Below, one piece after another: positions 16,987 through 26,374 of a DNA stretch of 64,000 nt (positions are counted from its first letter, which is position 1; every line of letters starts with the position of its first letter). The notes under the pieces are model-generated. The model was not told the DNA's origin, did not search any database, and worked only from the letters and a program-made list of their open reading frames with translations. The position numbers were made by a program, and so were the translations under genes. This DNA comes from Nitrobacter sp. 62-23 (GTDB taxonomy: Bacteria > Pseudomonadota > Alphaproteobacteria > Rhizobiales > Xanthobacteraceae): positions 2,008-66,007 of the forward strand of contig NZ_MKSM01000064.1 of assembly GCF_001897285.1 (NCBI RefSeq). The letters are read 5' to 3'.

Positions 16987-18804
16987 CTATTGCACCTTGC
17001 CGCGATCATCAACCCATCCTGCCGTTGTGATAGCTGGTATTCCGGTTGATAGCGTCATAGCGTATTTGATCTGTGCCGATGTGTTCGTCCGAACCCGAGC
17101 GGTTGACCAAACCTGAATGGTGCCCGATCCACCGAAATTAATCGTAGATGTGGTGTTGGCTAATGCCCCGGCCGAATTGACATCTGGTGAAAATATCCGT
17201 CCACGGTTATCACTGTTTCCGACGCCGCCAACATTAAAAAGCGCAATTGTCTTAACGCCGGGCGGCGTAGTAACGGTCAACGTTTGAATAGCTGTAGTTC
17301 CGGGGGACGTACTCACGTTGAGGACCGCAACGTCCCACAAAAATTCGTCGCCAACCTGAACGAATTTCGTCCACTGAGATGAGCCGTCGGTTTTCATCGT
17401 TCCGATGCGCCGGAACAGCGTGTAGTTCGTTGGCAAGGTCGGCGACGTCGCCGAGGTCGAAATCAGAACATCGACGACGCCCGTGTCCGTGCGCTTGATC
17501 AAAAAGACATGATACCAAGTGTTTGCCGCAATCGTCCCGGTATCGAGCGCGCCGTTTGCCGAGCCGACAGCCCACGCGGAGGTCGTCTTGGAATAAGCCG
17601 ATGACAGCGCCATCATGGACGCATTGGAGCTATCCGTCGCAAAGCCCGCTGCGATGCCAAACGTCGACGAACCGCCCGCCGTCGAAAGCGTCAGGCCGGT
17701 CAAGTAATTCGGCATAGCAAGGGCAGCGAGTGCCGCAGTAGCATCCGCCGCTGTAAATAACGCCTCACCTATTGCCGTTCCGCCAAGAGTATCGCGAGCA
17801 TCAGCGGCATCCGACGCCGTAAGCAATGATTTTCCGATAGTTGTAGCACCAGCCGCATTTTGAGCCGCGTCCTCATCCGCCGCCGTTAGCAGAGCCTCGC
17901 CAATAGTAGTCGCACCGGCGGCCGATCGGACCTCGCTCGCAGTCAGTCCCTTGACCAGCTTTCCAGTCGTGCCGTCGAAGCCGACAACTCCGGCGTCTGT
18001 CGCACCACTTGGTCCCTGAACGTCGCCGGTGCCCGTTCCGTCCTGTCCTTTAGGGATTTCAAAGTTGAATACCGCAGCGCCAGCAGTACCCTCATTGGTC
18101 ACCGTTGCGGGCTGTCCGTACGCAACGCTAGTTACGGTGCCAATAGCAATTGTACTATCATGTCCGGGGTCTCCCGTTTCACCAACATCACCCTTGCTCA
18201 CAAACACATCATAATAAGTTGCATTTGGAGGAACGTTTCCGGTGGTTGGTGTGGTGACGATATACGCCGTACCATCATAGGTCAGAACATCATACGTCGC
18301 ATATGAAGTTGCATCATCATACGCACCTTTATATTGAAATCCCTTATACGTTCCGACAAACACCCACACACCACCATCCATAACCCAAAGTTTACCAGTC
18401 GTATATTGCAGAGCAAATTGACCATCGTTCGCAACGATACCCTGCGCGGTCGGACTAGCAACAGACGGTTTAACGAACCGATACCATCCATCTGTATTGA
18501 GGGATGTAAGCATATTGTCGATATCAACCGATTGCTGAGCGCCGGAATAACGCAACGGCGAAAGCTGATAGACAACATATGAAACGGCCGCTTTACTCGC
18601 ACCTTGCCAAGCTGGAATTTCGAGTGAGCTTGCATCCGTCATTGATGTAATGGGAACAGGATCGGAACCATCAATCGATATCCAATCCCATTGCCGAACG
18701 ACGCCACCCCAAAGTGTTGATGCACCTTCAACCGTTGTCGCACCATTCGTAATTGAAACGGTGCCGATCGCGTATGTAAGATCGCGTTCATTGAGAAACG
18801 TCAT
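16987..18804 (-). CDS. phage tail-fibre-like protein
   Basis: 605 residues. The N-terminus (MTFLNERDLTYAIGTVSITN, about 1-110) resembles a virion-attachment module. About 150-200 has the carbohydrate-binding-like pattern GFQYKGAYDDATSYATYDVLTY. A collagen-like or intramolecular repeat part follows (KGDVGETGDPGHDS, KGQDGTGTGDVQGPSG). Then come tandem repeats of AAGATTIGEALLTA type and a beta-rich C-terminal tip. Such proteins sit at the tail tip and contact host receptors. It lies directly downstream of the tape measure gene on the same strand. Confidence 0.75.
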   Translation of the reverse strand: MTFLNERDLTYAIGTVSITNGATTVEGASTLWGGVVRQWDWISIDGSDPVPITSMTDASSLEIPAWQGASKAAVSYVVYQLSPLRYSGAQQSVDIDNMLTSLNTDGWYRFVKPSVASPTAQGIVANDGQFALQYTTGKLWVMDGGVWVFVGTYKGFQYKGAYDDATSYATYDVLTYDGTAYIVTTPTTGNVPPNATYYDVFVSKGDVGETGDPGHDSTIAIGTVTSVAYGQPATVTNEGTAGAAVFNFEIPKGQDGTGTGDVQGPSGATDAGVVGFDGTTGKLVKGLTASEVRSAAGATTIGEALLTAADEDAAQNAAGATTIGKSLLTASDAADARDTLGGTAIGEALFTAADATAALAALAMPNYLTGLTLSTAGGSSTFGIAAGFATDSSNASMMALSSAYSKTTSAWAVGSANGALDTGTIAANTWYHVFLIKRTDTGVVDVLISTSATSPTLPTNYTLFRRIGTMKTDGSSQWTKFVQVGDEFLWDVAVLNVSTSPGTTAIQTLTVTTPPGVKTIALFNVGGVGNSDNRGRIFSPDVNSAGALANTTSTINFGGSGTIQVWSTARVRTNTSAQIKYAMTLSTGIPAITTAGWVDDRGKVQ

Positions 18805-18831
18805 GCTTTGCCCCTATTCGATCAGCGTTGA

Positions 18832-21201
18832 TCAAACCCCTACATTTCGACGGCGCAATTGCTGCATCGAATTCGCTACGTTCGCCGTGAACTGCTTTCG
18901 ATCCTCCGCTTGCGCTCGTTTGATTTTGTCAAGATCGTCTTGCGAAACTTTGCCGCCAATCTGGTATGTCGGCGCATACGTCACAGCGACCGGCGAAGCG
19001 GAATTATCGTTGCTCGATTGCGAACCGAACATTTGGACGCCAAGCGCTCCGGATGGTCCGCGCTTCAACGGAAGAATACCCTCCGGTCCCGCCTCGCCCA
19101 TCAATCCCGTTCCGGACGCGAATTTGAACAGCGTCGGATTAGATACGATCGTGCCAGAATACGCGCTAAGGGACGGCGACTTATTATAAACACCGCCCGC
19201 CGCGTTCTTTGCGAGCGACGGAACGCCGCCAGAGCTAAATCCAAATATGCTTCCGATGCCGCCGAACATACCGCCCATGACGCTTTGAAGCGCTCTTGCG
19301 ATCGGCGTAATGATCAGCATTTTGACGATCATCTGTTGCAACGCTTGCAACACGACGATGCCAAGGTTTTTGAAGCCTTGCGATAAGCCAGTAACGCCGT
19401 TCATCACGTCTTGAATGGGCTGCACAAGATTGTTGAGTGAGCCGGTTAGCGCCGTGTCGAGTGTTTTTGCGAAATTGCCGCTATCCAATTCAAGCTGTTT
19501 GAGTTGCGACAGCGGTGCGGCTGCGACCGTCGCCGCATCTTTCGTCGCTTGAATATTGCGAGCAAGCACAAGATGCGCCGCCGCCATCTGTTCAACGTTC
19601 GTCTTATCGATCAGCCCTTTATCGATCCACGATTGCAACGTGTCGGCCGCTGCCTTGCGTGCGGCAGTTTCGTTGTAAATGCCAATGCTCGCCTGTTGCT
19701 GCACGCGGTTCATTTCAGCCATGGCGCGCGTATTGTTCAAGATCGCTGCGGCCATATTCTTGCCAACGCCAATTCCTTGTAGTCCTGCCGCGTTCAATTC
19801 CAATCGCTTTTGCGTCACTTGCTGCTCAACGGTCGCAAGATCACCTAGAATGCCAATGTGCTGTTGCGCCTGCTGATTTGCAGCAAGTAGCTGCGCTTGC
19901 GTTTGCTGATCGCCTGTCCTGCCCTTGCCCTGTGAACCAAGCAATCCCGCCGCAAGTTGTGCGGCATTTGCCGGTTGTTGAAATTGACCGAAGCGGTTGG
20001 CAAAATCATTTGGAGCGAAGGTTAAACCCATGTCTTTCGCATTCTTTTCCCAATCGGACGGATAAAAGTTTTTCCAAAATGAACTGCTGCCAAACCCTGC
20101 GGCTTTACTCGCTACCTTGTCGTAAAAGGTTTCGAACGCCGATGTTATTCCGACAGTGGCGTTGATAAAATTGTTTTTGAAATTCGTAATCGCGCCGTTC
20201 CACATTTCATCGAACTTGCGCGCGTTCGCGATCAGATTTTCATTGGCTTTCGTATCGAAATCACTTGTACCTTGTGCAGCGCTGCGAATTGCATCCCCGC
20301 CTCGGTTCATTAGTTGAACCCATTTTGCAGTTGTCGGCAATCCAGCGGCTTCAAGGATGTTGCGCTTTTGAACATTGCTGTTCGTTTGCGCAACAATATC
20401 GGCTACCTTAGCAAGATAACCAACCATGTCTTTCGCGCTTTTGCCGCTCGCGATCATGAGGCCGTTAAGCGAACCCATGTTGTGCTGCGCATCGTCAACC
20501 GACGTTGCGAATTGAATCATGCCTTGTGCAAATTCATCCTTCGCAATTCCTTTGATCCCGGCCATTGATTGCAATCCGGACGCCTGTTTAAGCGTTAGAT
20601 CGGTCATGGTTCGTAAATCGTCCAGTGCAAGCGCGCTCTTGATTGCCCCAGCGGCAATCGCGCCGATTGAGGCAGCAATTGCGACGCCACCGGCCGCGAA
20701 TGCGACCGTGCCGCTAATTAATTTCGTCAACGATGCGAACGCATCACCGAACGCTTGTTTGAGTCCGCCCGGCCCGCTTGCCGCATACGCAAGATGATTG
20801 AGTTGCGTAGTTAGAACTTGCGATGGTGGAACGCCCATTGCGAGTTGTTCCACCATCGATCGGATTGAATGCTGTGCTGCCATTGCTTGGGTCGATAATC
20901 CGGCGTGGCTTTTTGCTAGATTGTCGTTCGCGCTTTTTCCTGATTTTGCGGCATTTGCTTGTTGGTTGATATCGCCGATTGCCGCGCGGATCACTTTCGC
21001 GGTTGCGCTCATTTGCGTTGCCGTGCCGGTCGCAGCCTTGTTGACCTTCGCGGCAGATGCACTGACATCGGAAAGTGCATCCGATGTCTTGATTGCGCTT
21101 TTCTCTGCTGCTGCGCTGGCCGGGACCAACTTTTGCAGGCTGCCAGCGGCCCTATCGAGGTCGGAAGTGTCTGCTGCAAAACCGATCTGAGCAAGGTCCA
21201 T
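18832..21201 (-). CDS. phage tail tape measure protein
   Basis: 789 residues. It begins MDLAQIGFAADTSDLDRAAG, typical of the lambda gpH/TMP_2 class, followed by a long Ala/Ser-rich coiled region (about 20-120) and the marker MGVPPSQVLTTQLNHLAYAA (about 138-158). Hydrophobic segments lie near residues 165-190 (TVAFAAGGVAIAASIGAIAA) and 640-670, and a long Gln-rich helical part fills the middle. In phages it sets tail length and is threaded through the tail tube. Coiled length would correspond to a medium tail. Neighbouring tail tube, chaperone and baseplate genes are absent, which is odd. Confidence 0.85.
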   Translation of the reverse strand: MDLAQIGFAADTSDLDRAAGSLQKLVPASAAAEKSAIKTSDALSDVSASAAKVNKAATGTATQMSATAKVIRAAIGDINQQANAAKSGKSANDNLAKSHAGLSTQAMAAQHSIRSMVEQLAMGVPPSQVLTTQLNHLAYAASGPGGLKQAFGDAFASLTKLISGTVAFAAGGVAIAASIGAIAAGAIKSALALDDLRTMTDLTLKQASGLQSMAGIKGIAKDEFAQGMIQFATSVDDAQHNMGSLNGLMIASGKSAKDMVGYLAKVADIVAQTNSNVQKRNILEAAGLPTTAKWVQLMNRGGDAIRSAAQGTSDFDTKANENLIANARKFDEMWNGAITNFKNNFINATVGITSAFETFYDKVASKAAGFGSSSFWKNFYPSDWEKNAKDMGLTFAPNDFANRFGQFQQPANAAQLAAGLLGSQGKGRTGDQQTQAQLLAANQQAQQHIGILGDLATVEQQVTQKRLELNAAGLQGIGVGKNMAAAILNNTRAMAEMNRVQQQASIGIYNETAARKAAADTLQSWIDKGLIDKTNVEQMAAAHLVLARNIQATKDAATVAAAPLSQLKQLELDSGNFAKTLDTALTGSLNNLVQPIQDVMNGVTGLSQGFKNLGIVVLQALQQMIVKMLIITPIARALQSVMGGMFGGIGSIFGFSSGGVPSLAKNAAGGVYNKSPSLSAYSGTIVSNPTLFKFASGTGLMGEAGPEGILPLKRGPSGALGVQMFGSQSSNDNSASPVAVTYAPTYQIGGKVSQDDLDKIKRAQAEDRKQFTANVANSMQQLRRRNVGV

Positions 21202-21365
21202 GGGGGCGCTCCTAAATGCTATTGCAGCGATCAGCTACCGGACCACTGAGCTAGGTAGCCCTGCTGAGCCGCCCTGATAGCGTGAGCGAAGTTCAGATTT
21301 TTGAGCGATGCATGCACATTACGCGGCGCGGCGATCGGATGTTCAAGAGCAACGTGCAAATCCGA

Positions 21366-21554
21366 CTAATATCCCTTCGCGCCGCCGAACGTCGTATTTG
21401 CCGCATGAGCGTTCGGATCGGTGTAATTCACGACATTGGTTAGCGCTTCAAGATCGATGATTGCGTTGACGAGCACGGTAACTGCATTGGCATAGACCGC
21501 CCGCGCGGTGGCGAGGTCGGATTTGAAATCGGCGGTCGTCGTGGTGCCCGGCAT
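21366..21554 (-). CDS. small phage-like hypothetical protein
   Basis: 62 residues, MPGTTTTADFKSDLATARAV, mostly one helix followed by a Gly/Asn-rich tail. AGGAGATCACGTC precedes the ATG. It lies upstream of the tape measure gene on the same strand, in the place where tail chaperones usually sit, but it shows no chaperone motif. Function unknown. Confidence 0.6.
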   Translation of the reverse strand: MPGTTTTADFKSDLATARAVYANAVTVLVNAIIDLEALTNVVNYTDPNAHAANTTFGGAKGY

Positions 21555-21891
21555 GACGTGATCTCCTATCGGCCGCCCGCGCGGCGCGCGTCACGATCAT
21601 AACATTTGCAGTGAGCATCGGTTACAGAATTTGCAGGCAATCACGCCAGATGCTCTTATTTTCCAGAGGTTTTCGATCGTCGGCAATTCACGGGTAACCG
21701 CACGGGTGAAAACGCGCTGTTGATTGCTGCGCCTCGCGCTTGACGAACCATATTCATTGAATCATTTTCGACCAGCAACGATGCACATGCGTCGGGTGTG
21801 AAGGGTCAGATGGCCCAAGTCGCGGTAAAGACGCGGCGCGCGGCGGGCGGATGCCTGCAAACCCCTCAACATCATCATCAGGTCATCCGCC

Positions 21892-22164
21892 ATGACATCA
21901 ACGGTCTTGCTCGTTGACGCGAGTACGCACGCGGCATTTGCCCCTACCGACATCCTTGTAAATTCTAAGACTGCCAGAACGATGCTTGGGAACATTTCCC
22001 ACATGACGCTGCATTGCTGGCAGCACGGCCTACACCATCGCACGCGAAACAGGATCATCCCGCCGCTGGCTGACTTTCCCGCGCCGATCATGATCAGCGG
22101 TCGGCGCTATTGGCGTCGGTCCGATCTTGAAAAGTTCATCAGCGACCGCGCCAGAGCCGCCTAG
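21892..22164 (+). CDS. AlpA/excisionase-like HTH regulator
   Basis: 90 residues. The central part NSKTARTMLGNISHMTLHCW is a winged-helix start, followed by FPAPIMISGRRYWRRSDLEK, the typical 'P..I.I.GRR.W...DL..F' wing of AlpA/Xis-type proteins. These bind att DNA or act as switch regulators. AGGTCATCCGCC precedes the ATG. It lies 69 bases before the primase gene with a hairpin between, so it may be the first gene of the replication operon. Confidence 0.75.
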   Translation: MTSTVLLVDASTHAAFAPTDILVNSKTARTMLGNISHMTLHCWQHGLHHRTRNRIIPPLADFPAPIMISGRRYWRRSDLEKFISDRARAA

Positions 22165-22175
22165 CGCGCAAAGGA

Positions 22176-22209
22176 AAAGGTCCTGCCGGTTGCCGCTGGC
22201 AGGGCCTTT
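22176..22209 (+). terminator. hairpin between regulator and primase genes
   Basis: AAAGGTCCTGCC pairs with GGCAGGGCCTTT (one G-U) and is followed by AATCATCATT. It looks like a partial terminator or attenuator placed before the primase gene. Confidence 0.55.
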
Positions 22210-22233
22210 AATCATCATTCTTAGGAAAGCATC

Positions 22234-24738
22234 ATGACTATACACGCTAGCGCCGCGCTCATCAATAGTGCGCGTCTAACACTGCGCGCATTCGATCCCG
22301 GCAAGCTTCTCGACCCTCTTGCGGGACTAAAAGCACTTCCGCAATGGGTGGTGTGGAAGCTCGAACAATATCCCGATGAACCAAAGCCGCGCAAAGTCCC
22401 ATACGATCCAAAAACACTTCAACGCGCCGACACGACAAATCCTGCCACATGGGCGAGCTCTATTGTTGCAAACGCAATCGTAAAATCCGACACGCAATAC
22501 AGGCTTGGTTTCGTCTTTACGCTGAACGATCCCTACGTGTTCGTTGATCTTGACAGTTGCCGTGATCCGGAAACCGGAACTTATAACGACGAAGCGACGC
22601 ACATTTGCACGCGATTGTTTCCGGGTGTTGCAGCAGAGGTTAGCCAATCGGGATCAGGTCTGCATCTGATCATGCGGGGCGACAAAACACAGTTTGGCAA
22701 TCGCCGAAACAAATGGGGCGGACGATTTGAATTCTATCAGCATAACCGCTTTATCGCGATTGCAGGCAACGAATGGATCGGCAACGCCGACTTAGAGCAA
22801 ACGACGTCGCTGCAAACATTCCTGCCAATCCGCGAACATGACCGCGACAATCAGGAAATAGAGACCATCTGCGACCAACAATGGGCCGGACCGGAAGATG
22901 ATCAGGAACTATTGATCCGCATGTTTGCATCTGATGACAAGATGTCATCAGAACGAATTGCCGAACTAAATGATGCAATCATGCGCGACCCAAATAACTT
23001 CGTCGCAAAGGCACAATTCGACATACTGAGCCGCCGCATTCCGTTCGCCGCGCTTTGGAACGCTGACGCGATTGTGTTAGGCCAACATTACCCGTCATCG
23101 ACTGGACAGCAATTCGACCACAGCGGTGCGGACCTAGCGCTGATGAACAAGTTGGCATTCTGGACGGGAAAGGATCATGAGCGAATGATCCGCCTTTTCA
23201 GCATGTCCGCATTGGGAAATCGCGATAAATGGCGCAATCGCGCATACTATCGCAATCGAACGGCTAGTAGCGGCAACGTGGCATGCCGCGATGTGTATCG
23301 CGGCACTAATCAGGAGCGACGCGACAAGCAACGAAAAGAAAACGAGCGTCTAGGAGAACAGCTTGAATTCGACACCACGACAAAGCTAATCACCTTGGAC
23401 GAAATGATCAGTGATTTCTATTTCGTCAGCGGCGTCGGTGCATCGGGCGGTGTAGCGAGTGCCAGAACATTAAATGTTCTATCTGTTGCGGTTGCGCGAA
23501 ATGAATACGCACCATCAAGATATCCAGTTGAATACACCGATAAGCGAACAGGTGAAACAAAGACGAAACTTGTTCCGGCGTTTGAGCAATGGTTACCGCA
23601 TGAGAAGCGAAAGCGTGTTGACAGCGTTACATGGAAGCCGGAAGGCGGATCGATTTGCGACGTTCCCGAAAAGGTTGGTCTAAGCGGGTTCAACACATGG
23701 CGAGGATTGATCAAGCCAACGTGGCATAATCATTTCACCAACGATGATCAGTTACGCGAATGCTGGCTGGCCAAATGGCGAGAACATCTTGCCTATCTCT
23801 TGCCGATCGAAAGCGAACGGGATTTATTTGAACGTTGGCTTGCGCATATCTTGCAGCATCCCGGCGAAAAAGTCGAAACCGCGTGGTGCTTCGTCGCCAA
23901 CATGACCGGCATTGGCCGCAATTGGCTTGGTGGTGTTCTCTCCCGGGTATTGCGCGGCTATGTGTTGAACAATGCGATTTTGGACGTTGTTCTAGACGGC
24001 AAATTTAACGGTCGCATGTCGCGCAAACTGTTGATGATCGTTGATGAAGCTAAAGCAGGAATGCGCGGCCCGAACACATGGGCGCTATCTGAAAAACTAA
24101 AAACAATGGTCAACCCGGATTTTCGCGAGATTAACGAAAAGCATGGGCTGGAATGGGTGGAACACAACGCAATGCGTTGGCTTGTGTTCTCGAACAATTG
24201 GGACGCTCTCCCGATCGAACATGATGACCGCCGATGGAACATCGTTGAAAATCCGACAAAACCGCAATCAACCGCGTATTACAAAGAAATCTATGATCTT
24301 GCTCGGCGCGATGAATTCATTGCAGCAGTATGGGCGCATTTGTCCACCCGATCGCTTGCGGGCTTCAATGTTGGCGATCGGTCGATTAACAACGCCGCGC
24401 GCGAAAGGATGCTCAACAGCGTTTCGACCGATCTTGAACAGGCGTTAAAGGAATTCAGAGACCAATGCAGCGCCCAAGTCGTCGAATTCCTCACTATCGA
24501 AAACTTTCTTAGGCAACGGGCACCCGGCGAACAACTCAACAGAGCCGCCATTCGACGCAACTTGATGAAACTCGATATGATCTATCTCGATAAACGCGTC
24601 GGCACCGGCAATGACAAAAAACGTTTGGTCATCGTTCGCGACTTGAAACCCGCCGATGTTTACGACAACCCGGCCCGCTGGCTGGCATCAACAACCCACA
24701 ATGCAGCAGCAACCTTTTTCAATCGACCATCGGAATAA
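22234..24738 (+). CDS. primase-polymerase/helicase of NrS-1 polymerase type
   Basis: 834 residues. The N-terminal PrimPol part has PQWVVWKLEQ, KPRKVPYDPKT (residues 52-62), the metal-binding D-x-D in VFVDLDS (D105, D107) and SGSGLHLIMRG (H145). The C-terminal part is a DUF5906/SF3-like ATPase with Walker B LLMIVDEAKAG (about 599-609) and SNNWDALPIEHDDRRW (653-668). The P-loop position reads MTGIGRNW, with Arg where Lys is expected. The family primes and extends DNA and unwinds it for element replication. AGGAAAGCATC precedes the ATG. Confidence 0.85.
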   Translation: MTIHASAALINSARLTLRAFDPGKLLDPLAGLKALPQWVVWKLEQYPDEPKPRKVPYDPKTLQRADTTNPATWASSIVANAIVKSDTQYRLGFVFTLNDPYVFVDLDSCRDPETGTYNDEATHICTRLFPGVAAEVSQSGSGLHLIMRGDKTQFGNRRNKWGGRFEFYQHNRFIAIAGNEWIGNADLEQTTSLQTFLPIREHDRDNQEIETICDQQWAGPEDDQELLIRMFASDDKMSSERIAELNDAIMRDPNNFVAKAQFDILSRRIPFAALWNADAIVLGQHYPSSTGQQFDHSGADLALMNKLAFWTGKDHERMIRLFSMSALGNRDKWRNRAYYRNRTASSGNVACRDVYRGTNQERRDKQRKENERLGEQLEFDTTTKLITLDEMISDFYFVSGVGASGGVASARTLNVLSVAVARNEYAPSRYPVEYTDKRTGETKTKLVPAFEQWLPHEKRKRVDSVTWKPEGGSICDVPEKVGLSGFNTWRGLIKPTWHNHFTNDDQLRECWLAKWREHLAYLLPIESERDLFERWLAHILQHPGEKVETAWCFVANMTGIGRNWLGGVLSRVLRGYVLNNAILDVVLDGKFNGRMSRKLLMIVDEAKAGMRGPNTWALSEKLKTMVNPDFREINEKHGLEWVEHNAMRWLVFSNNWDALPIEHDDRRWNIVENPTKPQSTAYYKEIYDLARRDEFIAAVWAHLSTRSLAGFNVGDRSINNAARERMLNSVSTDLEQALKEFRDQCSAQVVEFLTIENFLRQRAPGEQLNRAAIRRNLMKLDMIYLDKRVGTGNDKKRLVIVRDLKPADVYDNPARWLASTTHNAAATFFNRPSE

Positions 24739-24743
24739 TCTTC

Positions 24744-24768
24744 AAGCCCGTTTCGCGCCGGGCTTTTT
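24744..24768 (+). terminator. rho-independent terminator
   Basis: AAGCCCG and CGGGCTT pair over an 8-base loop and are followed by TTTG. It ends the primase transcript 6 bases after its stop. Confidence 0.8.
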
Positions 24769-24820
24769 GTTGCCGTTCCGGTCACAGTGCCGGGTTTCCG
24801 TAATTTTCGCTTCTCCCTTT

Positions 24821-24917
24821 CTGGACAGCTTGGACAGCCTCTCTACTGCCCTACAAATAAATACATCAGACATGTTTTAGGGCGTAGGGGAATAGGAGAC
24901 CTGTCCAAGCTGTCCAG
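24821..24917. repeat. 17-bp perfect inverted repeat, candidate element-1 origin
   Basis: CTGGACAGCTTGGACAG (24821-24837) is exactly inverted as CTGTCCAAGCTGTCCAG (24901-24917). Each arm itself holds GGACAG twice with a 9-base period. The 63 bases between are AT-richer and contain a smaller inverted pair CCCTAC/GTAGGG. It lies just downstream of the primase gene. Confidence 0.7.
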
Positions 24918-25114
24918 CCGAAGTAGCGGTGCATCGCCTCTATAATTTCCAATTCCGGCACCGATGCACAGTGATGGGGGTTAGCTGCAACCCGGCAAAA
25001 ATACCCCGGACATTCCCCTTCCAAATTCAACATCGCGCAAATGCTACAATTAACGAGCTATCGCGTTTCCACACATCAAATTGCTGAACCGATGCTCAAC
25101 TTTCATCACTTGAC

Positions 25115-25182
25115 CATCGCAAGTAATATCGCAAGTCAATCGCAATATAGATTGTTTGACAATCGCAATTATCGAAGCAATA
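25115..25182. repeat. iteron-like cluster of ATCGCAA repeats
   Basis: ATCGCAAGT occurs at 25116 and 25128, ATCGCAATA at 25139 and ATCGCAATT at 25162, with a looser ATCGAAGCAATATC after. The spacing is 11-12 bases for the first three. The segment from 24918 to 25293 has no gene and is AT-rich; it also contains a TTGACA/TTGAGG promoter-like stretch near 25205. Confidence 0.55.
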
Positions 25183-25293
25183 TCAAATAGTTATGAACAG
25201 ATAGACTTGACAAATACTTTTGAGGCGCAGTAATGCTTGACACGTTCAGTCGCGGCGCTTCGGTCGCGCGTTCAGAGATAAGGAATTTTGAAA

Positions 25294-26067
25294 ATGGAAA
25301 TGAGAAGGGAGAACACGCCGCGCGGGCCGGTGTTCACACTCACTCATGAGGACGGTCGCAGCGTTGTCGTACATATTCAGTCGCTTGGGCAGGATAACGC
25401 CATGTCCAAAGCGATCGCGGGCCTTACCGCCCGGCTCAGCGACTTCACTGGCGTCGTTAACAGCGCCGATGCTCAGTTCAAGGCCGGTGCTCGCGCCGAA
25501 CAGTTGCGGGGCGGTGTTGCAAATGTCGTCTCCAAGGCGTTTGCAGCCACACAGATCGATGGCCGGAAAGAAGGCCAACAGATTGCCACCGCCCGCGCAA
25601 CCGCGCTCAGCGTTGATCCGGCAACCCCTGCGACGGCTTACATTCGGCAGAACTTCCTAGCACACTGGAATGCCGCCAACATCGGTCAAAAAGGTGACTT
25701 GGTTGCTATTGCAACGGTCGAAGAATTAAGCGCTGTCATCGAAACGAAATCATATCAAGGTTTGCCCGTTGAATTTCAGAAAACAATTTTGGATGATTTC
25801 ATACTCAAACGTCACATTAATCGGACGGGTCTCCAAAGCGAATTTTCTTTGCAACCCGATCACGAATTTCCATTACGAACGGGGCCAAATGTTGAAGCTG
25901 CAATGGCGGCATCACGCGATGCGCTCAACAGACTTAACGCGCGCTCCGACACAATTGCGAACGTCAATAATACCCTTCTCGGTCTTATCGATCTTGTGGC
26001 CCTTGCCACTGATCAACATCGCAATCAGGCATATGATTTGCTCGTTAACAGCAACATCGCAGCTTGA
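25294..26067 (+). CDS. hypothetical protein of element 1
   Basis: 257 residues from ATG 25294 (MEMRRENTPRGPVFTLTHED); AAGGA lies 11 bases upstream, and a TTG two codons earlier is possible. Mostly helical with Ala-rich segments (LTARLSDFTGVVNSADAQFK), no signal peptide or membrane helix. I do not recognise it. First gene of a plus-strand train after the repeat region, so it could be an early gene. Confidence 0.6.
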   Translation: MEMRRENTPRGPVFTLTHEDGRSVVVHIQSLGQDNAMSKAIAGLTARLSDFTGVVNSADAQFKAGARAEQLRGGVANVVSKAFAATQIDGRKEGQQIATARATALSVDPATPATAYIRQNFLAHWNAANIGQKGDLVAIATVEELSAVIETKSYQGLPVEFQKTILDDFILKRHINRTGLQSEFSLQPDHEFPLRTGPNVEAAMAASRDALNRLNARSDTIANVNNTLLGLIDLVALATDQHRNQAYDLLVNSNIAA

Positions 26068-26138
26068 CCCACAACGCAACGGCTGGACGGTCGCAACACC
26101 GTCCAGCATCGCAGCAACATGATCGAGATTTCGCACCA

Positions 26139-26372
26139 ATGACGCGCGGTCCCCGTCCGACATTCCCACACACCATCGTATTGCCGACCGCGCTGACGAT
26201 CGATGCTGCCGGTTTGCGTGAAGCGTTCGGACGTTCGCGCGGCGTCATTCATCTGTGGAGAAAGTTATATGGACTGCCCGCGCCGTCGCGCGTTGGGAAT
26301 GCCTCTCTGTCGCGGACGGCGGAAATTGTGAGATGGTGTTCGTCTCACAACATTGTAGTGATTTGGGTCTGA
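26139..26372 (+). CDS. putative small HTH protein of element 1
   Basis: 77 residues from MTRGPRPTFPHTIV. The central part AAGLREAFGRSRGVIHLWRK looks like a helix-turn-helix used by phage MerR/Cro-like proteins. The ribosome site is weak and the start uncertain; the frame is open back to 26064. The next gene starts 2 bases after the stop, supporting a translated operon. Confidence 0.5.
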   Translation: MTRGPRPTFPHTIVLPTALTIDAAGLREAFGRSRGVIHLWRKLYGLPAPSRVGNASLSRTAEIVRWCSSHNIVVIWV

Positions 26373-26374
26373 TC

